Source: an uncultured Collinsella sp. (GTDB lineage Bacteria; Actinomycetota; Coriobacteriia; Coriobacteriales; Coriobacteriaceae). Taken from it: DNA of 64,000 nt. The position numbers were made by a program, and so were the translations under genes. The notes under the pieces were generated by a model. It saw only the letters and a list, made by a program, of their open reading frames with translations, made no database searches and had not been told where the DNA came from. Position 1 is the first letter of the stretch, and each line of letters opens with the position of its first letter. The stretch is from NCBI GenBank assembly GCA_958445065.1, contig CAUCQW010000011.1, forward strand, positions 17,907-81,906. The letters are read 5' to 3'. Positions 50,047 to 58,480 of this stretch are shown here, in pieces.

Positions 50047-51780
50047 ATGCCTGCTAAGTACACAGAAGAGAAGAACGTTCTCATGCTCATGAGTCTTATG
50101 AAGCAGCATGGAGTGAGGAAAATCGTTGCCTCTCCGGGGACCACAAACATATCGTTCGTGGTCAGTCTTCAGCGCGACCCGTATTTCCAGGTGTTCTCCT
50201 CCGTTGATGAACGCTCCGCGGCCTATATCGCCTGCGGTCTTGCAGAAGAGTCTGGCGAGCCGGTGGCTCTCAGCTGCACGCAGGCCACAGCGTCCAGGAA
50301 TTACTTTCCGGGTCTCACTGAGGCCTATTATCGGAAACTTCCCGTGCTTGCAGTTACTTCGACGCAGCATGCGGTCCGCATTGGCCAAAACATTCAACAG
50401 GCCATCGATCGAACCGTCCAACCTATCGACACCGTGAAGTTGAGCGTGCAAGTGCCTATCATTCAGAGCGCTGAGGATGCCACTTACGCCAACGTTGCCA
50501 TCAATCGAGCGCTGCTTGAGCTTCGGCGCGATGGCGGAGCCCCCGTCCACATCAACCTCACCACAACCTATACCAAGGTATACGATGCCTCAGAGCTCCC
50601 CAAGAGCCGTAGCATCATGCGTTATACATCAGAAGATGAACTTCCTCAGATCCCTTCCGGCTCCAGGGTTGCCGTCTATGTCGGTGCGCACAGCCGCTGG
50701 AGCGATAGACTTACCGTTGCCGTTGATTCATTCTGCGAGACCTACGGCGCGTGCGTTCTCTGCGATCAGACGAGTAACTATTGGGGCCGTTACCGCGTGA
50801 ACCCCTCGCTGCTTTTCTCGCAAGGCAATGCCGTTGCCTCGTCAGAGACAATCGACGTCCTCATCCACATCGGGAACACTTCGGGGGGAGCCGCGCCAAG
50901 ACGTCTTAAGGCGTCCTGGCGCGTCAATCCGGATGGAGAGGTGCGCGACACTTTCGGTTGCTTGAAGAACGTCTTCGACATGTCTGAGGAGCGCTTCTTT
51001 GAAACATATGCGAGTATGGTTGACTCGACTACTTCGCCGGCGTACCGAGAGGAGTGCGCGCGCGAGGCTACCGCCATTATGACCAAGATTCCTGAATTGC
51101 CTTTCTCAAACGCTTGGATGGCTCAACAGACTCTGCCCCTCTTCCCTGAGGGCTCAATTATCCACATGGGAATTTACAACTCGTTGCGTACATGGAGCCT
51201 CTTCGAGGGCAATCGGGTCCGTGGGTACTGCAACACGGGAGGATTTGGCATCGACGGTGGCGTATCAAGCCTGCTCGGAGCATCGCTGGCTACAGATGCC
51301 CCCTGCTTCGGCGTGTTCGGTGACCTTGCATTTTTCTATGATATGAATGCACTCGGTAACCGTCATGTTGGCAACAACCTACGCATCCTCATTGTTAACA
51401 ACGGCTGCGGTGTCGAGTTCAAGAATCATATCAATCGCGCTTACCCCCTCGGCGATGAGGCAGACCTCTATGTAAGCGCTCGGGGCCATTACGGGCACCA
51501 GTCGCGCAAACTTATTAAGCACTTTGCCGAGGACCTTGGGTTCGAATATCGGGGCGTTGAGACAAAAGATGAGTATCTAGTCGCTGTTGACTTGCTCGTT
51601 TCACCAGAACCGCGCGACCGCCCCGTTCTGATTGAAGCGTTTGTGCGACCCGAGGACGACACCGATGCACTTAAGATCCTCTACAGTATCGAGGAGACTA
51701 CGACGGGAAACGCCAAGGCTGCCATCAAGTCTGTCATTGGTGAAAAAGGCGTACGCATGCTGAAGGGGCTTGTTCGATGA
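50047..51780 (+). CDS. MenD-like thiamine-diphosphate-dependent enzyme
   Basis: 577 residues with the three-domain layout of ThDP enzymes. The N domain has VASPGTTN and the activating Glu in VDERSAAYIACGLAEESG. The ThDP-binding motif is FGDLAFFYDMNALGNRHVGNN, with GDL rather than GDG, as in MenD. It cannot be an ordinary menaquinone enzyme by context: it sits in a polysaccharide operon, coupled to a reductase (four-base overlap). Known relatives in sugar pathways, such as YerE, attach two-carbon units to ketosugars; phosphonopyruvate decarboxylase is another possibility. Specific reaction unknown. Confidence 0.7.
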   Translation: MPAKYTEEKNVLMLMSLMKQHGVRKIVASPGTTNISFVVSLQRDPYFQVFSSVDERSAAYIACGLAEESGEPVALSCTQATASRNYFPGLTEAYYRKLPVLAVTSTQHAVRIGQNIQQAIDRTVQPIDTVKLSVQVPIIQSAEDATYANVAINRALLELRRDGGAPVHINLTTTYTKVYDASELPKSRSIMRYTSEDELPQIPSGSRVAVYVGAHSRWSDRLTVAVDSFCETYGACVLCDQTSNYWGRYRVNPSLLFSQGNAVASSETIDVLIHIGNTSGGAAPRRLKASWRVNPDGEVRDTFGCLKNVFDMSEERFFETYASMVDSTTSPAYREECAREATAIMTKIPELPFSNAWMAQQTLPLFPEGSIIHMGIYNSLRTWSLFEGNRVRGYCNTGGFGIDGGVSSLLGASLATDAPCFGVFGDLAFFYDMNALGNRHVGNNLRILIVNNGCGVEFKNHINRAYPLGDEADLYVSARGHYGHQSRKLIKHFAEDLGFEYRGVETKDEYLVAVDLLVSPEPRDRPVLIEAFVRPEDDTDALKILYSIEETTTGNAKAAIKSVIGEKGVRMLKGLVR

Positions 51781-52859
51781 AAGCGCTACTTCTGGGGGGC
51801 ACGGGTGCGATAGGGAACTATCTCCAGGGGGAACTTTCCTCTCGTGGGTGGGACGTCTTCGTTACCTCTCGAAGCGCCCGTAGATCGCAGGGTTCGGTCA
51901 CCTATCTCCGGGGCAATGCGAAGGATCCAGTATTTCTCGCTGATGTGTTAAAGGATGGATACGATGTCCTAGTAGACTTTATGACATGGGACCCCGAGGT
52001 ATTCCGTTCAGTGTCCGAGCTCATGCTTGCTTCGGCTGGCCGCTACGTATTCCTCTCGTCCTACCGTGTCTTTGCCGATTCGCCGATTATTGACGAGCGA
52101 AGCCCGCGTCTCCTTGAGTCGTGTCCTGATGAGAGATATCGCGCTGGCGGAGAGTACGCAATCATTAAAGCTCATGAGGAGGACATCCTTCGATTCGGCT
52201 CGATGGAGAACTGGACCATCGTGCGCCCCGCCATTACCTTCTCGGGTGATGGTGTGGGCAGATTTCAGCTATGTACATACGAAAGCAGTCTCTGGCTTTG
52301 GCGCGCTTTAAAGGGGCTTCCGGTCCCCGTCGTTCACGATATGATGGGGAAACAATGCACTCTCACATGGGCATGTGATGTCGCGCGGATGATTGCACTG
52401 TTGGTCGGGAACTCCGCTGCCGCCGGTGAGGACTTCAATGTGGCGACCTCGCAGCACCAGACTTGGGGCGAAGTGCTCAACTTGTATCGCTCCGTCTTGC
52501 CGGTCGAGACGCGCGATGTGACACTTCATGACTATGAGTACCATTGCGGTCCCGCTTTGAAGGAATATGGCTACATTCCCCAGGTTCGCTACGACCGTAT
52601 GGTCGATCGCATTCTCGACAACTCAAAGGTGCTTGAGTTCACGGGGCTAACGACTGGCGACCTTACCGACGTTCGAGAGGCGCTTCCCCGGGAACTCTCG
52701 GCCTATCTTTTGCATGGGCCGCACCTCTCCGCATCCCCGACGGTGCAAGGGCGCCTCGATCGAGTCTCCGGTTCGTCATTGCCGTTTCGAGACACTTTAA
52801 GCGAATTCGGGGTTTCTGGTTCCCTTAAGTATCTTGCTGCAATATTTGGGTTGGTGTAA
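51777..52859 (+). CDS. NAD-dependent epimerase/dehydratase or reductase
   Basis: 360 residues. Extended SDR with GGTGAIGNYLQGEL at the N-terminus, a Ser in FLSSYRVFADSP, and the YxxxK pair in YAIIKAHEE. LVDFMTWDP and the WACDVARMIALLVG segment resemble isoflavone-reductase-like and sugar epimerases. The ATG overlaps the ThDP enzyme stop, so the two are likely made together and may act in sequence on one sugar. Confidence 0.8.
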   Translation: MKALLLGGTGAIGNYLQGELSSRGWDVFVTSRSARRSQGSVTYLRGNAKDPVFLADVLKDGYDVLVDFMTWDPEVFRSVSELMLASAGRYVFLSSYRVFADSPIIDERSPRLLESCPDERYRAGGEYAIIKAHEEDILRFGSMENWTIVRPAITFSGDGVGRFQLCTYESSLWLWRALKGLPVPVVHDMMGKQCTLTWACDVARMIALLVGNSAAAGEDFNVATSQHQTWGEVLNLYRSVLPVETRDVTLHDYEYHCGPALKEYGYIPQVRYDRMVDRILDNSKVLEFTGLTTGDLTDVREALPRELSAYLLHGPHLSASPTVQGRLDRVSGSSLPFRDTLSEFGVSGSLKYLAAIFGLV

Positions 52860-52866
52860 AGGAAAC

Positions 52867-54300
52867 TTGAGTCAAATAAAAAAGAAGAAACAGGATACTG
52901 AGGGTTCCGAGCAATCGCATGCTATGGCTCTCATTAAGAACACGGGCATCTTTGCTATTGGCACATTCGGCTCTAAGATTCTCACGCTTCTGATAATCCC
53001 GCTTTGTACTCATTATATCGCAACGGACGACATGGGCATCTATGACATGGTCTATACCATAATTGCCCTCCTGCAACCCATTGCAGTTCTTGCTATTCCA
53101 GAGTCGCTGTTCCGTTGGGTTATTGATGCTAAGGCCGATAAAAAAAGCGTCTACTCGACTTGGTTGGGTCTCTTTGCTGGGCTTACAGCGGTGTTCACGG
53201 CGATATTCTGGATATGCTGGCTTATTGTCGACTTTGCCGATGCGGGTCTGATGTATGTCCTTGTCGTATTGAGCTGTCTTTATCAGAGTTTTCAGTACGG
53301 CACGCGTGGCCTTCATAACAATAAGTTGTTCGCGATTTCTGGCATCGTTTACTCAATCGCGTACTGTCTTGGCTGTTTTCTCCTGGTCGCCGTCCTGAAT
53401 GTGGGATATCACGGACTTCTTTACGCGATGCTGTCCGCCACAGTCGTAGCATCGCTATTTCTGGTTGTTCCGCAGAGAGAACTCAGATCGTTTGCGGCAT
53501 CCGGCATTAATGGGGAAGTGGCGTTGGAGATGCTGCGCTACTCGCTTTATTTGTTGCCCAATCAGCTGAGTTGGTGGGCGATGACTATGCTCGGGAGACT
53601 GATAATTGTCGGCTTCATGGGCTATTCCGCAAATGGCATCTTCTCCGTGGCGATGAAGTTTCCCTCCGCGCTCTCGATGATTTCCAACATTTTCACCCCC
53701 GCTTGGCAGGAGCAAGCAGTTATGCTCTTCAAGAAGAAGGGGAAGGACGAGTATTTCTCGAAGGTATTCAACCAATACGCCATTTTGCTTGCTACTTTGC
53801 TCATCCCCGGCGTGCCTGTGACCAAGCTCTTTGTCCAGTTTGCCATGGATCCTTCTTACTTTTCATGCTTTAACTACGTAGCACTTTTATACCTAGGCGC
53901 CGCCCTCAATGCGCTTTCTGCGTTTGTGGGAGTACTATATATGTGTGCCAAGGACACCAAGGGCGCTGCCAGTACTACGGTCATCGGCGCCGCCGTGAAT
54001 ATCGTTGCGTCCCTTGCGCTTGTTCCCTTGATAGGTCTTATGGGGGCGGCACTTGGCAACTTCCTTGGAAATGCAGCCATTCTCGTTGCTCGCTTGAAGC
54101 AAACCCATAGATACTGCACGATGACTGTTGACTGGAAGAGGATTTTGGCTTACGGAGTGATTGTCGTTGTGGTTTCGCTTCTTGCGGCTGGTCTCAACTC
54201 GCTTCCTTCGATTTGCGCACTATCCCTCTGCTGCGCAATTGTCTTCTATTTTGCTAACCGCAGCTCCGTTAAGACTCTCAAGAGTTTCCTTAATAAATAG
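52867..54300 (+). CDS. Polysaccharide flippase (Wzx, MATE/MOP superfamily)
   Basis: 477 residues with about 12-14 membrane helices, beginning ALIKNTGIFAIGTFGSKILTLLIIP, typical of Wzx. It moves lipid-linked repeat units across the membrane for the polymerase. TTG at 52867 is taken as start since AAAGGA is just before it; an ATG at 52924 would also leave the membrane domain intact. Last gene of the operon. Confidence 0.88.
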   Translation: MSQIKKKKQDTEGSEQSHAMALIKNTGIFAIGTFGSKILTLLIIPLCTHYIATDDMGIYDMVYTIIALLQPIAVLAIPESLFRWVIDAKADKKSVYSTWLGLFAGLTAVFTAIFWICWLIVDFADAGLMYVLVVLSCLYQSFQYGTRGLHNNKLFAISGIVYSIAYCLGCFLLVAVLNVGYHGLLYAMLSATVVASLFLVVPQRELRSFAASGINGEVALEMLRYSLYLLPNQLSWWAMTMLGRLIIVGFMGYSANGIFSVAMKFPSALSMISNIFTPAWQEQAVMLFKKKGKDEYFSKVFNQYAILLATLLIPGVPVTKLFVQFAMDPSYFSCFNYVALLYLGAALNALSAFVGVLYMCAKDTKGAASTTVIGAAVNIVASLALVPLIGLMGAALGNFLGNAAILVARLKQTHRYCTMTVDWKRILAYGVIVVVVSLLAAGLNSLPSICALSLCCAIVFYFANRSSVKTLKSFLNK

Positions 54301-54910
54301 CATTGTGGAATAATTTTTCGGTTGAGCAGGGAAACTAGCTGTTAGCACCGGGCGATTTTAACCACTGCTAAAAATAATTTTTGACCATTTCCGCTCACCG
54401 AATATTGACCACCACGTCCCTGCTGCCACCTGACGTTTGCGGTATCTACGCGATAACGTCAGGTGTGCAATTGTGACGAACGAGAACTTAGATGGCCCAC
54501 GGTAAGATATAACCGCGACGCCCTGTGAAATGTCAGTAGAGGAGGGGGTAGGCCCGCAGGTATGTAACATTGCGGAGTACTACAGAAAGACAGAGCTTGC
54601 TCGCTTCCGGACGAGGACGATCAGGAGCACGGGTTCAGGGCCCTGCCTCATGGGAACATCGGGAAGATAGCTTCTATTGCACATTGGATATTCCAATTAT
54701 CCTTATTTGTTGACTTGAGAGTCGGCTGCCGATCGATTACGTAAGAGTCTCCTCCATTCACCGACTGACAAAACGATTTACACCTAATTATTGGCGCTGC
54801 TCAGGGACATTTTCTTTGTTTGTGCCTTGATCTCGCTAAACTAATAACTGCTGCTACCAGGGCATTTTCTGGTGCACATTCTATTGGCTCCTGCGAAGAT
54901 CGGGGCGGGT
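54301..54910. other. Spacer with insertion-sequence-like remnant
   Basis: 610 bases after the polysaccharide operon. On the minus strand three TGGTCAA/TGGTTAA-type repeats (54357-54415) resemble the multiple terminal repeats of IS21-family ends. An 11-base inverted repeat lies at 54427-54437 and 54455-54465. No transposase gene is intact. The remainder shows nothing clear. Confidence 0.45.
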
Positions 54911-55999
54911 ATGTTTGCTGCCGAGTCCTACATCAGCCGTCATTACATTGCGATTGTTGCCATGGCCTGCCTATGCGTTTTGCTGGGCGGGCCTTCTTAT
55001 GCCGCGGGCGCGGAGAGCCTCATCATCGCGGGCGCGACGTACTACGAGCCGGGCGTGTCGGGCCTCGGCTGGGCCTGGACCGATGCCGACAACCTGGAGC
55101 TTAACGGCTACGCGGGCGAGGCCGTCGGCGCCGACGACGACCTGATGGTGACGCTGACCGGGCAGAACACTGTTGTCGAGACGAGCGCGGCCGACGTGGA
55201 CGTCTCGCGTTGCGGCATGGAGGTGTGGGGCGATCTGACGCTCCGCGGCACCGGGTCGCTGGTGGCCACGGGCTCGCAGTGCGGGATCTACGTGTCGGGG
55301 ACGCTCGCGGTGGACGGCTGCAAGGTTGATGCGCAGGCCGACGGCGCCGGCATCGCGGACGCGCGGGTGGCCGGCGTGATCGCGGACGGTCTTGCCGTTC
55401 GCGGCGGTGGGCGCGTTGTCGCCGCGGGCGCGGGCTCCGGGGAGGGCGTGCGCGCCTATGGTGTGTGTCTGCTGGGCGGGGCTGCTGGCGGTGGCGCGGC
55501 CGGGCAGCTTACCGTCGATGCGTCCTGGCTGGATGCGTCGGGTACCGGCGGCGGCGTCGCCTGCCTGGGCGGGTCGCTTGCATCCGCGCGCTTTGTGGCG
55601 CCTGCGGGCGGGGCCTTTGGCGCGGGCGGCGTGGTGGATGCCGACGAGTCCGTGGCAGCGCATGTGACGATTGAGCCCGTGGATTCCACGGCATCGGCGG
55701 GGGAGACCGGTGGGCGCGAGGTGCCGGGCGATGGCCCATCCGCCCCTGGCACCGACCCCGCTACCAGCGAGCCAGCTGCGGATCCGTCGACGAATCCCAC
55801 ACTGAAGCCCGCGGCGGCGACAAAGACGGTGACCACGACCACTGTGGCCAAGACCACGGCCACCAAGACCTCTAAGCCCAAGGCCGCCACCGCGACGGCC
55901 GCCTCGCTCCCCAAAGCCGGTGATAGCTGCTGGATCGCCGTATCCCTAACGCTTTTCTTGCTCGGCATAGTGCTCCTATGCGCCGCGATTCGCTGCTAA
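54911..55999 (+). CDS. Secreted, cell-wall-anchored surface protein (LPKAG sorting motif)
   Basis: 362 residues. A signal peptide (HYIAIVAMACLCVLLGG, cleavage near SYA-AGA) is followed by a Gly/Ala-rich beta-type region with repeated short GG-rich strands. A Pro/Thr/Lys-rich stalk (KTVTTTTVAKTTATK) comes next, and the C-terminus has LPKAGD, a hydrophobic helix and a short basic end. This is the sortase pattern with Ala in place of Thr. Binding target unknown. ATG at 54911 is used; GTG at 54872 is possible. Confidence 0.7.
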   Translation: MFAAESYISRHYIAIVAMACLCVLLGGPSYAAGAESLIIAGATYYEPGVSGLGWAWTDADNLELNGYAGEAVGADDDLMVTLTGQNTVVETSAADVDVSRCGMEVWGDLTLRGTGSLVATGSQCGIYVSGTLAVDGCKVDAQADGAGIADARVAGVIADGLAVRGGGRVVAAGAGSGEGVRAYGVCLLGGAAGGGAAGQLTVDASWLDASGTGGGVACLGGSLASARFVAPAGGAFGAGGVVDADESVAAHVTIEPVDSTASAGETGGREVPGDGPSAPGTDPATSEPAADPSTNPTLKPAAATKTVTTTTVAKTTATKTSKPKAATATAASLPKAGDSCWIAVSLTLFLLGIVLLCAAIRC

Positions 56000-56165
56000 A
56001 ACGCTCGATTTCCGAAAGCAAAGAGAAAATCGAACCGTCAAGCCTAAACCGATCTCTGGCAACAAATCATCAGCTAGATATAGTCCAGGCCGATATCCCG
56101 TATCCAACTAAGCTCCTTCCCCTATGTCCCCTTTGGGGGCAGTCACTGTTGCTATGCCTTGGTGC

Positions 56166-56171
56166 TATACT
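56166..56171 (+). promoter_or_regulatory. -10 candidate for the dCTP-deaminase-like gene
   Basis: TATACT lies 24 bases before the ATG at 56196. No convincing -35 hexamer is seen. Confidence 0.35.
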
Positions 56172-56195
56172 CGGATGCCTAAGGAAGTGGTTCGT

Positions 56196-56714
56196 ATGTA
56201 CTTGAGCGATACTAAGATTCAGGAGCTAATCGACAGCAAGGTGCTTCTCAATGCCGGTGCTTCGAACATCGGACAGGTTACGTATGACTTGCGCACCGAG
56301 GGATTCTACATCAACGAAAGCAAGCAATCCGAGGTAGAGCTTGGCCCCGGAGATTCGACATTCGTCTCTTGCGTTGAATGTGTTGCATTGCCAAACGATT
56401 TGACCGCGAGCGTGCTTCTGCGCAATTCGCGCATTCGCCAGGGGCTTTCATTGGATGCGCCGCTATATTTCCCCGGGCATGGAACACGGCTGTTCTATCG
56501 TGTTACAAACGTAAGCGGTAGCACTATTACGCTCGATAAGTCTAAGGGCATCGCCCAGGTTGCCTTTCAGCACGTTGACGGCATGGTGGCCCATCCTTAC
56601 CACGGCGCTTTCTCTGATGAGCTCAACTTTAACGGACTTGCAGATTATTCCGACGTCTATGCCGGAGAACTCAAAAAGGTCGAGGATAAAAAGGAAGAAA
56701 TCGCGAATATCTAG
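56196..56714 (+). CDS. dCTP-deaminase/dUTPase-like domain protein, cut by an amber codon
   Basis: 172 residues to TAG. The trimeric dCTP-deaminase fold is indicated by the YDLRTEGFYI block, LLRNSRIRQGL and FPGHGTRLFYRVTN. Lined up by the PGxxG and N positions, the catalytic Glu of true deaminases (LEF in E. coli Dcd) seems replaced by Arg, so catalysis is doubtful. The chain ends in a Lys/Glu-rich coil. After the TAG the same frame continues for 88 codons with membrane helices. AAGGA lies 10 bases before ATG 56196. Confidence 0.65.
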   Translation: MYLSDTKIQELIDSKVLLNAGASNIGQVTYDLRTEGFYINESKQSEVELGPGDSTFVSCVECVALPNDLTASVLLRNSRIRQGLSLDAPLYFPGHGTRLFYRVTNVSGSTITLDKSKGIAQVAFQHVDGMVAHPYHGAFSDELNFNGLADYSDVYAGELKKVEDKKEEIANI

Positions 56715-56978
56715 TCCCGTATTTATGGCAATGTCCTGGCCCTCTTCGCCATTTTTGCCGCGATCTTTACGCTCGTAAATGTCAACGCCGGAGGTCTTTC
56801 TTCCGATATTACAACCGTCAACTTTGTTGCACTCGACCTGCTGATTATTGGCGGTTTTCTGATTCTTGCATCCGCAATCGAGACCTTCCTTGTTAAAGAC
56901 AGGGAAAAGAAGGTATGGCTGCCTCTCGTATTGGGCATTGCCTGCATTGTCGTGGCAGTGGTTCTTGCATTTCAGTAA
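56715..56978 (+). pseudogene. Membrane-helix C-terminal part severed from the dCTP-deaminase-like gene
   Basis: In the same frame as the gene above, directly past the TAG at 56712-56714. It reads SRIYGNVLALFAIFAAIFTL, then two further hydrophobic segments, and ends at TAA 56976-56978. It has no start codon with a ribosome-binding site of its own. Changing TAG to GAG would restore one ~261-residue protein with a soluble head and membrane anchor. Confidence 0.65.
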
Positions 56979-57034
56979 GTAGGGTGGCTCATGTCGTGGG
57001 AGACTTGACCTAAGGTACGATCAATTGCTCCTGA

Positions 57035-57066
57035 GTGAGGGTATTGGTTTACGCCAATACCCTCAC
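57035..57066 (+). terminator. Terminator after the dCTP-deaminase-like gene
   Basis: Perfect 13-base arms (GTGAGGGTATTGG at 57035-57047, inverse at 57054-57066) with a 6-base loop and TTTCTTT tail. Confidence 0.85.
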
Positions 57067-57193
57067 TTTCTTTGAATAGGGCAGCAGACAGGGCCAGCTG
57101 TCAGAGTTCGTGTCTTATGGGAGCAATTCAATTCACGCCGCGTTACATCTAGTCTGCTCTTTATTCTCGGATATAAACACTAAGGAGGCAGTC

Positions 57194-57472
57194 ATGTTTT
57201 GGAGCTACGTTCAGCTTGATGATGGCACCCAGTTTGCCTACTCAGAGACAAGAGAAGACGGAACCGTTCGCGTAGCCGTCGAGCGCCCGGTTGACTTTGG
57301 CTTTGACCATGCGGAATGCTTCTTGCCTTCGGTCAAATGGTTCGACGTCGAAGGCTTTTCTGCTGATGACCTCAATTTCTTGTCAGAATTTGTTAGATCA
57401 AACGCCCCACTTATCTTCGAACTCGCCGAACGCCAGAAAGCCGGATCGGCGGTTTCGGAGCTGGCCCGCTGA
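57194..57472 (+). CDS. Small YVQLDD-type protein, possible antitoxin partner
   Basis: 92 residues, acidic, no membrane segment. It starts MFWSYVQLDDGTQFAYSET and has a strong AAGGAGG site. The DNA from the ribosome-binding site through YVQLDD closely matches that of the gene at 59831, though the proteins then diverge. It lies 28 bases before a nucleotidyltransferase gene. Placement suggests an antitoxin or regulator; no known domain is recognised. Confidence 0.65.
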   Translation: MFWSYVQLDDGTQFAYSETREDGTVRVAVERPVDFGFDHAECFLPSVKWFDVEGFSADDLNFLSEFVRSNAPLIFELAERQKAGSAVSELAR

Positions 57473-57500
57473 AGTTCTGCTGTTGAACGGCAAATGGCCC

Positions 57501-57800
57501 ATGATTTCGCCTTCTGACATATCCATCGCGGCCTCCCGCGTGCTGGCTCAATACGACGTCAGCGAAGCATATTTATTTGGCTCGTTCGCCCGAGGCGAAC
57601 AAACGCCCGATAGCGATATTGACTTGCGCCTAGTCTGCGGCAACACCATGACGTTCGGCACGCTTTACGAACGCTCTCATGAACTCGAGAAGGAACTTGG
57701 GCGAAAGGTCGATATAGTCACTAACCCACCAGAGCACATGCGCCCGGCTTTTCGCAAAAGCATCGAGCAGGAAGAGGTGCTTGTTTATGAAGCGCTGTAA
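57501..57800 (+). CDS. MNT-type minimal nucleotidyltransferase
   Basis: 99 residues. The pol-beta-type motif LFGSFARGEQTPDSDIDLRL has GS and the two catalytic Asp, and a third acidic residue lies in KVDIVT. MntA-type proteins AMPylate HEPN toxins as antitoxins. No HEPN gene is adjacent; instead a YVQLDD protein precedes it and a RelB-like fragment follows with 14 bases overlap. No clear ribosome-binding site before the ATG at 57501; a TTG at 57483 is possible. Confidence 0.8.
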   Translation: MISPSDISIAASRVLAQYDVSEAYLFGSFARGEQTPDSDIDLRLVCGNTMTFGTLYERSHELEKELGRKVDIVTNPPEHMRPAFRKSIEQEEVLVYEAL

Positions 57801-57975
57801 ACAGGACGAGGAGCTTGCGAATGCCAGCCCCCAACTTTTTCCTTCCAAAGAACCCAACCCGGAGACACTCGAGGCCATCTGCGAAGGTGACGCATTCTTT
57901 GCGGCAAGGGGGTCCGGTCGCTTCGACAACGGCGCTGATCTTATCAAAGCAGCTCTAAAAGCTCCTGAAGTGTGA
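57787..57975 (+). CDS. RelB-like antitoxin fragment
   Basis: 62 residues. EPNPETLEAICEGDAFFAARG and the RFDNGADLIKAAL end resemble the C-terminal toxin-binding half of RelB/DinJ antitoxins; the DNA-binding ribbon-helix-helix half is missing. The start lies inside the nucleotidyltransferase gene. No toxin follows. Either a remnant or an unusual short antitoxin. Confidence 0.5.
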   Translation: MKRCKQDEELANASPQLFPSKEPNPETLEAICEGDAFFAARGSGRFDNGADLIKAALKAPEV

Positions 57976-58020
57976 GAGAATTCAACCACCGAAGAGGCAA
58001 TTGTCTCGGAAGTGTCAGAC

Positions 58021-58042
58021 TGGCGAGGTTCGTACCTCGCCA
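58021..58042 (+). terminator. Terminator after the RelB-like fragment
   Basis: TGGCGAGGT/ACCTCGCCA stem with TCGT loop and a TTTTT tail. Confidence 0.85.
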
Positions 58043-58215
58043 TTTTTGTACGTCTGCGGACATCGGAACTATCCCGCTAGCTACATGCCTTGCTTTTACT
58101 TGCTGCATTTGGGTTAGATAAAACGCCTCGCCACCTTGGGTTAACGAGCGCGATTGCGGGGCTTCTTGACTCGTCTTGCATCGTTTTCCGTTTATTTATA
58201 TGCTTGTCCCAGAAT

Positions 58216-58319
58216 TTGGTCGTAAGACGCGACCAACGGAATCAAAAGAAAGCCTACCGAGAAGATCTTGGTCGCAGAGCACGACCAACGCAATCAAAAC
58301 AATGCTCGCGGAGAAGGCG
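58216..58319. repeat. Two-copy tandem repeat, 52-base unit
   Basis: Units start at 58216 and 58268 with TTGGTCG and share the order TTGGTCG, CGACCAACG, AATCAAAA, GAGAAG. Each unit has its own TTGGTCG/CGACCAA stem. Identity is high but not complete. Confidence 0.75.
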
Positions 58320-58347
58320 CCTTCAATCGCATTGATTGGAGGCGCCT
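58315..58347. repeat. 14-base-arm hairpin
   Basis: AGGCGCCTTCAATC (58315-58328) pairs with GATTGGAGGCGCCT (58334-58347), one G-T pair, with loop GCATT. Confidence 0.7.
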
Positions 58348-58413
58348 CTAATACCAAGCGATATCTATTCTGCCTGAGAGCCTGGAGCAAGGGCGGCAGT
58401 CGAATGCGCCTGA

Positions 58414-58470
58414 TAACAGGTATCGCTCTAGCGATGGTGTACTAAACTATCGTTAGAGCGATACCTGTTA
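58414..58470 (+). promoter_or_regulatory. Double palindromic operator of the DUF3990/XRE module
   Basis: 22-base arms (58414-58435, 58449-58470) are inverse with one mismatch. Each arm contains a palindrome of its own, ATCGCTCTAGCGAT and ATCGTTAGAGCGAT. The 13 bases between could hold the -10. Placement 11 bases before the GTG start fits autorepression by the XRE protein. Confidence 0.65.
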
Positions 58471-58480
58471 GGAGACTCGC

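Larger units (their letters stand above)
57976..58480. other. Repeat-rich spacer before the DUF3990 module
   Basis: 505 bases without a supported gene. It contains a terminator (58021-58042), a two-unit tandem repeat (58216-58319), a 14-base-arm hairpin (58315-58347) and the operator region of the next gene pair (58414-58470). Confidence 0.6.

Noticed and set aside
58216..58319. CRISPR array
   Set aside because: Only two imperfect adjacent units, no spacers and no cas genes.
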